The notes below the pieces were generated by a model. The model was not told the DNA's origin, ran no database searches, and worked only from the letters and a program-made list of their open reading frames with translations. From NCBI GenBank assembly GCA_964457935.1, contig CAYWFC010000013.1, forward strand, positions 1 through 25,017: DNA of 25,017 nucleotides. Reading direction: 5' to 3'. Shown piece after piece: positions 1 to 6,952 of this stretch. The stretch's first letter is position 1. Each line of letters begins with the position of its first letter. The position numbers and the translations under genes were made by a program. Source of the DNA: STF1-107 sp964457935. GTDB taxonomy: Bacteria > Bacillota > Clostridia > Christensenellales > UBA1242.

Positions 1-3000
1 TTACTGCTAGCAGTAGCACCTGCTGTACCAGTACCAATCTTCACAGTACCACCAGCAGAGCCTTCGGTGTATGTCCCTGTCGCTGTATCACTATTGTACG
101 CAGCATATACCGTCAATGCTGCCTGTGCTGTCACATTCACCTTGAATGTAACTGATGCTGATTTATAGTTTGTAGTAGCAGCGCATGTCACTGTGATAGT
201 CGCTGTACCAGATTTATTATTTGATGATACTGTTATAGTAGTACCAGATACCTTTGCAGTTGCTATAGTTGTATCATTGGAACTAACAGTTATAGTACCA
301 CCATGGCTAGACTTAATCGTTCTAGTACCTGTATTTGGATATATCAGTGACATATCTGCTGTGGATTCTAGTGTAATATATCCAGGGGCTTGTGTGATAC
401 TAAATGCCTTAGATGCATTAGTTAGGCTATAGTTAGATGTTTTTGCTTGTCCACCTTCTACGCCAGTGATACTAGCAGTAGCAGTGTAGTTTCCTACATC
501 AGTCTTCGCTCCGCTAACAGTGATAGTGACCTTTTCGCCATTCTCACCTGTCGCTGGTGTCGTCACTGCAGGTACATGAGACTGTCCGTCGTATGTGAAT
601 GTGAATCCAACCTTTTCGTCCCATACTGTCGATATCTCTTTAGCATTGATAGTCCAAGATGCTGTCTTGCTGGTAGTAGAGCCATCACTCCACTGGTAAT
701 TCGCTGTAGGTGTGAATGTGGCAGTGTATGTCTTAGCATCAATACCAGTATTGTCTGTTACAGTTAGTTTAGCAGAGTCATAATTATTCCACACTGCCGT
801 CTGTGTCTTGCCATTGTATGTCAATGTACCATTCTGCGTAGGTACAGTGGTAATGCTCGCTCTATTGATATTGAATGTCAATGTCTTATCTGCTGTACCA
901 CCACCTGCCCATACGTAGTTAGTTTTATCTTTGAGACTAACTGTCACTGTGTATGTGCCTGCGTTGGTCTGTGAGTTACCACTTATATTACATAGGCTAC
1001 TGATAGATGACCAGTTGGCTGGTGTGTATGTAATAGCTGAGCCTGTGTATGTATATGGGTTCTTTGTATCTGCTGTAGGTACTGCTACTGTAGCAGCGTT
1101 GACAGTCACTGTTATTTCATCAGTAGTAGCAGAAGTGCTATTGAATGCACTAGCAGCGGTTACTTTGACTTTATATGTGCCTGCGTTAAGTCCTGTCTTT
1201 AGAGACAATGTGGCTTTACCAGTAGTAGCATCAGTAGGACTGATGGTGAAGTTAGTATTATTAATAGTATATGTCCATTTTCCGCCACCACCGCCAGCTG
1301 TAATAGTAGATATGGTGCCGTCAGTATAGCCATAGGTCAACGTCTTGGTCGTAGCACTGGTCGTAATCGTCGTAGCTATAGTAGTCCACTGTGCATATAG
1401 TGTATGTGCGCTAGCATTAGTTACGATAGTGCTCTCAGTCACTTTAGTACCACCACTAGCTGCCGTATACCAACCATTGAATGTGTACCCATCGCGGGTA
1501 GGGATAGGCAATGTGCCGTACTTACATGTCTTCAGCACAGATAATGATGCCGTACTGCAAGTACCACCATTAGCATTTAATGTCACTGTAGTGAGTGTAC
1601 CATACAATGTCTTACCTGCTACAGCGCTGGTCAATGAAGTAGCAGACGTCAGTACATTACTACCGTTGTTGTAATACATAGTCTTTGGCAATGCTACAGT
1701 AGTGGCTATGCTCTTTGGTGCATATAGTACATTCAATGCCGAACAATTATCGAACGTCCTAGTCACATCTACATTTTCTGCGATAGTAAAGCTGCTAATA
1801 TTCAATGTCGTCAAAGCTAAACAACTATTAAACAAATCTGCTATATCTGTTACATTGGTGGTATCGAAACTACTCATGTCTAGTTCAGTCAAACTACGAC
1901 AACCATTAAATATACCTCTCATGTTAGTCAGATTGCTAGTAATATTAGGGAATTTTATCTCGGTCAATGCCTTGCAATTCAAACACATGCCGTACATAGT
2001 AGTAACTTGAGAGAGATCTAGTCCACTTAGATCTAGTTTCTCCAAAGCATTACAGCCCCAGAATGTACCGTACAAACTAGTCACTTCACTAGTGTCAAAG
2101 TTACCAAATGTAATACTCTGCAATGAAGCTAGGCCATTGAATAATGACTGACAACTCGTAGGGGCATATATCTGCACTGGCGAATAAAATACGAAGTCAT
2201 ACTTGCCTGAGGTAGCAGAGTCCTTTACATATACAGATATATTCTCCACACCTGATAGTGCGGTGGTGAATTTCGTGCCACCACCGATATTTGTAGCGCC
2301 CACTCCCACTGATAACAATGTGTATCCTGTAGGCACTGTGTCTGTGAATGAAATATTAGCTATGTTATCAGTGCTGTAGTCAGAGTTTGCACTGGCCAAT
2401 GTAGTTTTCCATGCCGTACTCAGATACGACTTATTTAGTAGCCAGTTGGCTGTCAAAGTCACAGTACTACCATTCGTAGATGTCAAGTTCTTGAAGTACT
2501 GTGCTGTTACTTTAGTAGAAGCATTTTCCCACTTTGTAGTCACTGCATTTTCAGCAGTGCCATACAAGGCTGTGCTGGTGTCTAGGCCACTAGCCGTCCA
2601 GCCTGTGAATGTATAGCCTGTACGAGTAGGTTTAGATATTGTTACTGCTTTATCGTATGTAGCGCTAGTAGGTGCGTTATTTCCTGCTGTGCCATAGTCT
2701 AAAGTATATTTTATATTATATGTATGAGCAGACCAGTTAGCCGTCAATGTCACAGTGCTACCATTCGTAGAAGTCAAGTTCTTGAAGTACTGTGCTGTTA
2801 CTTTAGTAGAAGCATTTTCCCACTTTGTAGTCACTGCATTATCAGCAGTGCCATACAATGCTGTGCTGGTGTCTAGGCCACTAGCCGTCCAGCCTGTGAA
2901 TGTATATCCTATGCGAGTAGGATTAGATATTGTTACTACTTTATCGTATGTAGCGCTAGTAGGAGCACTATTTCCTGCTGTACCACCATTCAGTGTATAG

Positions 3001-3395
3001 TCTATGGTGTAATCATTGGCTCTCCACTGGGCGTATAGGTCTATGCTATTGCCTGAGAATGTATCGTACAGTTCGCTCTGTTTGGTACCTTGCAGGTATG
3101 CTGTGCCTGTACCATCAGATTTAGTATTCCAGTTTAGGAAGGTATATCCTGTCTTAGTCACTACCTTCAGTGTATCATTAGAATATGTACCACCTGCTGT
3201 CTCTAGCTTGGTGCTACCTTCATAATAATTGATATCATATGTATCTGTCAGCGCAGGCTGATAATCCATGCTAGCCCCCGCGCTAAACGCAGAGTATGTC
3301 AGCAATGCACCTGCTCCAAACATAGCGATGACCACTACTGCCAGCACTACCATTACTGTTTTCAGACTTTTGTGATATGTATTCTTTTCCACCAT
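1..3395 (-). CDS. Large modular surface protein (InlB B-repeats, BspA-like LRR, Ig/MBG-like domains), 3' end outside window
   Basis: An uninterrupted minus-strand frame of 1131 codons runs from ATG at 3395 to the left edge without a stop, so only the N-terminal part is seen. Residues about 9-37 are a basic start plus a hydrophobic segment, consistent with a signal peptide or anchor. Residues about 55-317 hold three InlB/Listeria-Bacteroides-type B-repeats, each with GYTF..W and ending in AQW or TANW; the second and third are nearly identical. Residues about 410-560 form a BspA-like (DUF285-type) leucine-rich block with units such as LTELDMSSFDTTNVTDI. Another B-repeat follows at about 595-675, then Thr/Ser-rich MBG- and Ig-like beta domains with YNGK and YDGQ motifs to the edge. 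Such proteins are surface-exposed and often adhesive; the ligand is unknown. GAGAGGTGG abuts the ATG, so the next codon, GTG at 3392, may be the real start. In-frame ATGs also exist at 3464 and 3461. Confidence 0.88.
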   Translation of the reverse strand, partial: MVEKNTYHKSLKTVMVVLAVVVIAMFGAGALLTYSAFSAGASMDYQPALTDTYDINYYEGSTKLETAGGTYSNDTLKVVTKTGYTFLNWNTKSDGTGTAYLQGTKQSELYDTFSGNSIDLYAQWRANDYTIDYTLNGGTAGNSAPTSATYDKVVTISNPTRIGYTFTGWTASGLDTSTALYGTADNAVTTKWENASTKVTAQYFKNLTSTNGSTVTLTANWSAHTYNIKYTLDYGTAGNNAPTSATYDKAVTISKPTRTGYTFTGWTASGLDTSTALYGTAENAVTTKWENASTKVTAQYFKNLTSTNGSTVTLTANWLLNKSYLSTAWKTTLASANSDYSTDNIANISFTDTVPTGYTLLSVGVGATNIGGGTKFTTALSGVENISVYVKDSATSGKYDFVFYSPVQIYAPTSCQSLFNGLASLQSITFGNFDTSEVTSLYGTFWGCNALEKLDLSGLDLSQVTTMYGMCLNCKALTEIKFPNITSNLTNMRGIFNGCRSLTELDMSSFDTTNVTDIADLFNSCLALTTLNISSFTIAENVDVTRTFDNCSALNVLYAPKSIATTVALPKTMYYNNGSNVLTSATSLTSAVAGKTLYGTLTTVTLNANGGTCSTASLSVLKTCKYGTLPIPTRDGYTFNGWYTAASGGTKVTESTIVTNASAHTLYAQWTTIATTITTSATTKTLTYGYTDGTISTITAGGGGGKWTYTINNTNFTISPTDATTGKATLSLKTGLNAGTYKVKVTAASAFNSTSATTDEITVTVNAATVAVPTADTKNPYTYTGSAITYTPANWSSISSLCNISGNSQTNAGTYTVTVSLKDKTNYVWAGGGTADKTLTFNINRASITTVPTQNGTLTYNGKTQTAVWNNYDSAKLTVTDNTGIDAKTYTATFTPTANYQWSDGSTTSKTASWTINAKEISTVWDEKVGFTFTYDGQSHVPAVTTPATGENGEKVTITVSGAKTDVGNYTATASITGVEGGQAKTSNYSLTNASKAFSITQAPGYITLESTADMSLIYPNTGTRTIKSSHGGTITVSSNDTTIATAKVSGTTITVSSNNKSGTATITVTCAATTNYKSASVTFKVNVTAQAALTVYAAYNSDTATGTYTEGSAGGTVKIGTGTAGATASS
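2441..3022 (-). repeat. Tandem 291-bp (97-codon) direct repeat in the surface gene
   Basis: Two adjacent copies with a 291-base offset (for example CCATTCGTAG at 2470 and at 2761, TTCCTGCTGT at 2681 and 2972) encode consecutive InlB-type B-repeats. The copies differ at few positions; the protein units share the run TSATYDK and the run GYTFTGWTASGLDTSTALYG. Boundaries are approximate. The unit length is a multiple of three, so gain or loss of a copy would preserve the frame. Confidence 0.85.
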
Positions 3396-3420
3396 CCACC
3401 TCTCGTGTGCTATTTCGGAC

Positions 3421-3429
3421 TTATCCACA
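3421..3429 (+). promoter_or_regulatory. Perfect DnaA box (TTATCCACA) in the leader of the surface gene
   Basis: The 9-mer TTATCCACA matches the consensus TTATNCACA exactly. It lies about 24 bases downstream of the predicted transcription start of the surface gene. A second identical box in the same orientation lies 112 bases away. Confidence 0.55.
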
Positions 3430-3459
3430 CATTTTTGGCATTTATGCCCTTCATAGAAC

Positions 3460-3486
3460 ATCATACCCCCCCCCTGAAAAAGTCAA
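3460..3486 (-). promoter_or_regulatory. SigA-type promoter with a G9 tract in the spacer, upstream of the surface protein
   Basis: On the minus strand, TTGACT (3481-3486) and TATGAT (3460-3465) are each one base from consensus. The spacer between them (3466-3480) is 15 bases and consists of TTTTCA followed by nine G. Fifteen bases is shorter than the preferred 17, so adding two G would give an optimal spacer. Transcription would start near 3453, leaving a leader of about 58 bases before the start at 3395. Promoter identity is inferred; the motifs and the tract are directly visible. Confidence 0.7.
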
Positions 3487-3532
3487 GTATTTTTGTTTAG
3501 TTTTTGATATTTTTCGCTTTTTTATATCTACT

Positions 3533-3541
3533 TTATCCACA
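3533..3541 (+). promoter_or_regulatory. Second perfect DnaA box (TTATCCACA)
   Basis: This exact 9-mer lies about 47 bases upstream of the -35 hexamer of the surface-gene promoter, in the same orientation as the box at 3421. The DNA between this box and the promoter (about 3487-3532) is very T-rich on the plus strand. No replication gene is adjacent, so this is not called an origin. Confidence 0.55.
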
Positions 3542-3561
3542 ATTTAGCTTCTGTATGGCAC

Positions 3562-3601
3562 AAAAAATACCCTCGGCAGATATTTATACTGCCAAGGGTA
3601 T
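3562..3601 (-). terminator. Rho-independent terminator of the metallophosphoesterase gene
   Basis: Arms 3567-3579 and 3589-3601 pair over 13 bases with one mismatch around a 9-base AT loop. On the minus strand the stem is followed by a run of six T. It sits 20 bases past the stop of the metallophosphoesterase gene and isolates it from the surface gene. Confidence 0.85.
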
Positions 3602-3620
3602 ATGAAATACCAATACTATA

Positions 3621-4316
3621 TCAATATATGTCGACCAAAGTATTACCCACTAGGTCACAACTCGTCAAATGGTACTCTACGCCATCTATTTCGTTGTAAT
3701 ACATCTTTTTCTGCACATAGCTATGCAGATGTCCGAATATTACCTTTGACACGCCAAATTCTGCGAGCAGGCGAGTCATATCGTTAGGCTCCACCTTGCT
3801 ATTGAATGGTGGATAATGTGTGATGAATATAATTTTTTCATTATTGGTCTGCAGAGCCTTTGCTTTCTCTAGAGACAGTCTAGTCCTGATCAATTCCCTA
3901 GCCCACAACTTCTGATTTTCTGCAGTGTTATCTTTACCTTCTGGGATAGTCCAGCCACGATTACCGCAAAAGATATATTCGCCGAATTTCATCGCATCAT
4001 TCGCCAGAGCATAACAGTCAGCAGGCAAGGCATCTCTTACGCTAGAGAGTGACTTCCACCAATAGTCGTGATTTCCTCTGATTATTATTTTCTTGCCTTT
4101 TTGCCTTGCCAAAAACTCGAAATCTACTATGACATCTTCCAGTCTCATAGCCCAGCTATAATCACCTGCCAATATCACTATATCATCGTCGGTCACTTTG
4201 TTTGCCCAGTCATTCTCGATTTTTTCGATATAATTATCCCATGCTGGGCCAAAGATATTCATGGGTTTAGTGTTATTCTCTGACAAATGCAAGTCACTTA
4301 TTGCGTAAATTTTCAT
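3621..4316 (-). CDS. Calcineurin-like metallophosphoesterase (COG1768-type)
   Basis: This 231-residue cytoplasmic protein carries the full metallophosphoesterase signature: D8-L-H10, a GD motif at 51-52 (LAGDYSW), GNHD at 81-84, then HYPP and GHLH in the C-terminal third. These residues form the two-metal site of calcineurin-like phosphatases. The length and the GDYSW and GNHDYWW sequences resemble the COG1768 group of predicted phosphohydrolases, whose substrate is not established. There is no signal peptide. No Shine-Dalgarno sequence precedes the ATG; a TATAAT box only seven bases upstream suggests a leaderless message. The gene stands alone, with its own promoter and terminator, and is divergent from the 4410 gene. 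Confidence 0.9.
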   Translation of the reverse strand: MKIYAISDLHLSENNTKPMNIFGPAWDNYIEKIENDWANKVTDDDIVILAGDYSWAMRLEDVIVDFEFLARQKGKKIIIRGNHDYWWKSLSSVRDALPADCYALANDAMKFGEYIFCGNRGWTIPEGKDNTAENQKLWARELIRTRLSLEKAKALQTNNEKIIFITHYPPFNSKVEPNDMTRLLAEFGVSKVIFGHLHSYVQKKMYYNEIDGVEYHLTSCDLVGNTLVDIY

Positions 4317-4323
4317 ATAATGT

Positions 4324-4352
4324 ATTATATCAAATTAAGCAAAGTATTGCAA
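4324..4352 (-). promoter_or_regulatory. SigA-type promoter placing +1 at the metallophosphoesterase start codon
   Basis: On the minus strand, TTGCAA (4347-4352) is followed after exactly 17 bases by a perfect TATAAT (4324-4329). The expected transcription start, about seven bases downstream, falls at 4316-4317, on or next to the A of the ATG. With no ribosome binding site visible, a leaderless transcript is the simplest reading. Confidence 0.65.
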
Positions 4353-4358
4353 TCATAT

Positions 4359-4387
4359 TCACATTTAATTTGATGAATACATATAGA
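4359..4387 (+). promoter_or_regulatory. SigE-like (mother-cell) promoter of the 4410 gene
   Basis: TCACATT (4359-4365), a 14-base spacer and CATATAGA (4380-4387) resemble the Bacillus SigE consensus KMATATT-N14-CATACANT. The -10 matches five of its seven fixed positions. The predicted start near 4394 leaves room for the strong GGAGG at 4399-4403. The spacer equals that of the SigE-like promoters of yqfC and spoIVA in this window. Confidence 0.5.
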
Positions 4388-4409
4388 ATAGAGAAATAGG
4401 AGGAAAAAA

Positions 4410-5072
4410 ATGTCATTTTATTCTAACAACCGAAATGGTATATTCCCGGGTAGTGCTGTCGGGAATATCACCAACGGCCTATGCGAAAGAGTTTGTATAC
4501 AAACAAATAAAGTATTTGATGCCTGTATGAGTCAAATGGAGTTGGAGAACCTAGCCATAACTATCACTACATACACGCCAGAAAATCCTGCTTTTCCGAT
4601 CACTTTCGTCAGTGCCAGCAGTACAGGAGTAGCACCTACTGTACAAAACTTAGTCATTACACGCTTCGATGATAGGCCAAACTTCTCACGCATACAGTGC
4701 AATGTAGCCATCCCAGTACAGGTAAACTACGTAGACAACAATGGTGCTAGCGGTGTGGGCACAGGCACTATCACAGTAGCCGAAGATGTAGTGATGTACG
4801 TACCACAGCCTGCATTAGTACCGTTCACAGTTACAGCATTTGCTAATGTAGTAGCCACATCTGGCGTGTACTCGGACAACAATGTATTTACTGTATCGGC
4901 TTGCGCATCTATTATACTCAAAGTCATAGCCGAAGTAGATATTTTAGTACCATCTTATGGGTATTGTCCTATCCCACCATGCACACCTTACGCAGGCGAA
5001 AACATCTGCCCTGGAGTATTCCAATTACCAGTATTCCCTACTGCTGTGAGTCCTACAGAACGCAGAACTTAA
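4410..5072 (+). CDS. Conserved hypothetical protein, possibly a mother-cell spore protein
   Basis: This 220-residue protein belongs to no family I can name with certainty. It begins MSFYSNNRNG, has a cysteine-containing segment GLCERVCIQTNKVFDACMSQ at about 23-42, a long Thr/Val-rich stretch with beta-strand character and motifs such as DDRPNFSRIQ and DVVMYVP, and a Cys/Pro-rich tail (YCPIPPCTP, NICPG). It has no signal peptide or membrane segment. The start is fixed by AGGAGG seven bases upstream. A SigE-like promoter precedes it, so a role in the spore coat or cortex region is possible; this is inference from the promoter and from the cysteine-rich ends. Its stop codon interlocks with that of convergent engB. 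Confidence 0.85.
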   Translation: MSFYSNNRNGIFPGSAVGNITNGLCERVCIQTNKVFDACMSQMELENLAITITTYTPENPAFPITFVSASSTGVAPTVQNLVITRFDDRPNFSRIQCNVAIPVQVNYVDNNGASGVGTGTITVAEDVVMYVPQPALVPFTVTAFANVVATSGVYSDNNVFTVSACASIILKVIAEVDILVPSYGYCPIPPCTPYAGENICPGVFQLPVFPTAVSPTERRT

Positions 5073-5665
5073 TCAAAAATATCTTTTATCCTTTTATCTA
5101 TTAGCGCAGTTATCTCTGGTATACCTACCTTTTTGACTGCGCTAGTTTTTATCATCACACTTTCGCTATGACGAATGGTCTTGATTATTTGCTGTTTGGT
5201 GTTATTGTATTCGCTCCTAGATAATTTATCTGTTTTCGTCAGCACTATAGTATACGGTATATCTCTATCGACGAGATAATCTATCATCATCACGTCTAAT
5301 TCACTAGGCACACGTCGTGCGTCTAACAATACTAGGACCAATTTTAGATTGCTGGTACTCTCAAAATACTCGTCTAGCATGGTATTCCATTTGTCTTTTA
5401 TTTCCTTGGATGCAGACGCAAAGCCATACCCCGGCAAATCTACGAGATAAAATTCATCATTGACATCAAAATAATTCACCAGCCTAGTCCTGCCGGGCGT
5501 GCTGGAAGTTTTTGCCAATTTACTTTGATTGGTCAGCATATTTATAAGTGAACTCTTGCCTACATTACTGCGACCTACTAGTGCCACCTGTGGTTTGTCG
5601 TCGAAAATAAACTGAGACTGCCTTGACGCACTTTTTACGAATTTTACATTTATAAATCTAATCAT
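5069..5665 (-). CDS. engB: Ribosome biogenesis GTPase EngB/YsxC
   Basis: This 198-residue GTPase of the TrmE-Era-EngA-EngB-Septin class acts in assembly of the large ribosomal subunit. All G motifs are present: G1 GRSNVGKSS (31-39), G2 within TPGRT (56-60), G3 DLPG (76-79), G4 TKTD (143-146) and G5 SA (175-176). The length is typical of the family and the protein is cytoplasmic. Its start overlaps the stop of the upstream amidohydrolase gene by four bases (ATGA), which implies translational coupling in one operon. At the other end its TAA shares bases with the TAA of the convergent 4410 gene, so no terminator fits between them. Confidence 0.95.
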   Translation of the reverse strand: MIRFINVKFVKSASRQSQFIFDDKPQVALVGRSNVGKSSLINMLTNQSKLAKTSSTPGRTRLVNYFDVNDEFYLVDLPGYGFASASKEIKDKWNTMLDEYFESTSNLKLVLVLLDARRVPSELDVMMIDYLVDRDIPYTIVLTKTDKLSRSEYNNTKQQIIKTIRHSESVMIKTSAVKKVGIPEITALIDKRIKDIFD

Positions 5666-6834
5666 ATGTCTCTCCTATATAGTATTTTGCCACCACACAT
5701 AGTCAGCACCACGTCTTGCCCTACTGCGGTATTCACTAGTGCCGAGAGTAGATTGTCGTATGGATAATATTTCGCTTGCTGTACATCTATTAGGATTAAA
5801 TCAGCCAAGTATCCTTCTTTTATCATACCCAACCTATCTATGCCCAATGCTTTTGCTCCGTTGACTGTAGCCATTTTGATTATTTCAAACGGCGCTATAG
5901 TATTCGCTTCGCCAGTGAACAATTTTTGCAATACATTCACCAAATACATCTCTCTAAATATATCCAACATACCACTACTGCTAGCGCCGTCTGTACCTAG
6001 ACATATGTTCACGCCCTTGTTCAGTAACGCGCGTATGGGTGCTATCCCACTAGCCAAATTGCTATTACTGGTCGGGCATGTCACTACGCTGACATGGTTG
6101 TCTGCGAGTATGTCTATATCAGATTTATCTAGATGTACACAGTGTGCCATTAGGCTTTTCCTATCGAAACACCCCATTTTCTCATACATAGCCACAGGAG
6201 TACAGCCGTATAGTTTGTCACACTCACCCACTTCGTAGAGCGTCTCTGATAAATGACTAGTAAACAGTAGATTTTTCTCTTTTGCGAATGTCAGTGTCGC
6301 ATCAAAGCCACACTCGTCCACTGCGTATATGGAATGTGCGTATGCGACTACATTCTTGCCTGTAGAGCGATATTCGTCCTCCAGTTGAGTCGATAAATCA
6401 CTCTCATTTAGTTTGGCGCCTAGCGCCACCAAATGCCTTACCCCCATTCCCTCGTATGCTTTTGCCTGCGCCGATGGCTCAAAATAGCAATCCAATACGG
6501 TAGTTATGCCATTTCGCATATACTGCTGGCAGGCAATCTTGGTGTACTCATATATTTCGTCGCTCGTCAATGACTGCTCTTTTTCCTGGACGACTTCTAG
6601 CCAATCTGACAGCGCCAGCCCTTCACCTACTCCTCTGTATTTCACCATTGCGCTGTGAGCGTGTGCGTCTATCAAACCAGGCATTAATAGTTTGCCTTTG
6701 GCATCTATCACCTCTCCGCCTGTCTCACGCTCTGCTCCTACATATACTATTCTGTCGCCATCTATCTCTACTTGACATACTCTGATTTCTTCATTTTCCA
6801 TTGTCAGTACTGCTGCGTTTTTTATTATTATCAT
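5662..6834 (-). CDS. Amidohydrolase of the MTA/SAH deaminase type
   Basis: This 390-residue metal-dependent hydrolase has the family architecture: a small N-terminal beta region, the metal motif DAHAH (56-60), then the motifs HSIYAVDE, HLSE and HCVHLD, and the catalytic aspartate in LGTDGASSS. It ends with the C-terminal beta segment (GYLADLILID). These residues match the group that deaminates S-adenosylhomocysteine, 5'-methylthioadenosine or related purines (MtaD/TrzA/AtzA-like); the exact substrate cannot be read from sequence. Length is slightly below the usual 420-450. GGAG lies five bases before the ATG. It is followed by engB with a four-base overlap and is divergent from dinB across a 118-base region carrying LexA-like and Spo0A-like sites. 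Confidence 0.88.
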   Translation of the reverse strand: MIIIKNAAVLTMENEEIRVCQVEIDGDRIVYVGAERETGGEVIDAKGKLLMPGLIDAHAHSAMVKYRGVGEGLALSDWLEVVQEKEQSLTSDEIYEYTKIACQQYMRNGITTVLDCYFEPSAQAKAYEGMGVRHLVALGAKLNESDLSTQLEDEYRSTGKNVVAYAHSIYAVDECGFDATLTFAKEKNLLFTSHLSETLYEVGECDKLYGCTPVAMYEKMGCFDRKSLMAHCVHLDKSDIDILADNHVSVVTCPTSNSNLASGIAPIRALLNKGVNICLGTDGASSSGMLDIFREMYLVNVLQKLFTGEANTIAPFEIIKMATVNGAKALGIDRLGMIKEGYLADLILIDVQQAKYYPYDNLLSALVNTAVGQDVVLTMCGGKILYRRDI

Positions 6835-6844
6835 ATCCTCTCCA

Positions 6845-6853
6845 TTTGTCGAA
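6845..6853 (+). promoter_or_regulatory. Spo0A-box-like site (TTTGTCGAA)
   Basis: An exact match to TGTCGAA, the core of the Spo0A box, lies 11 bases upstream of the amidohydrolase start and about 100 bases upstream of dinB. Its last bases overlap the first of three GAAC half sites. Confidence 0.4.
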
Positions 6854-6871
6854 CATTTTTAGAACATTTTA

Positions 6872-6883
6872 GAACAAATGTTT
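6872..6883 (+). promoter_or_regulatory. LexA (SOS) box of dinB
   Basis: GAACAAATGTTT fits the Bacillus LexA/DinR consensus GAACRNRYGTTY at every position. Two further GAAC half sites lie 10 and 21 bases upstream (6862, 6851), about one and two helical turns away. The box overlaps the -35 hexamer of the dinB promoter by two bases, so bound repressor would block polymerase. Confidence 0.8.
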
Positions 6884-6910
6884 GACATTGCATATTAGTT
6901 GTGATAGTAT
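6882..6910 (+). promoter_or_regulatory. SigA-type promoter of dinB
   Basis: A perfect TTGACA (6882-6887), a 17-base spacer and TAGTAT (6905-6910) are present. Transcription would begin near 6917, leaving a leader of about 36 bases. A small inverted repeat (ATAGTA 6904-6909, TACTAT 6913-6918) straddles the -10. Confidence 0.7.
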
Positions 6911-6952
6911 ATTACTATATTTCAGACAAAAAATCAAACAAAAGGTGGTATT

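Noticed and set aside
193..3225. Several Val/Pro/Leu-rich open frames on the plus strand across the first 3.2 kb
   Set aside because: They are the complement of the Thr/Ala/Tyr-rich minus-strand surface gene, lack ribosome binding sites and have no recognisable domains.
3421..3541. Chromosomal replication origin
   Set aside because: Two DnaA boxes are too few, and neither dnaA, dnaN nor other origin-linked genes are adjacent.
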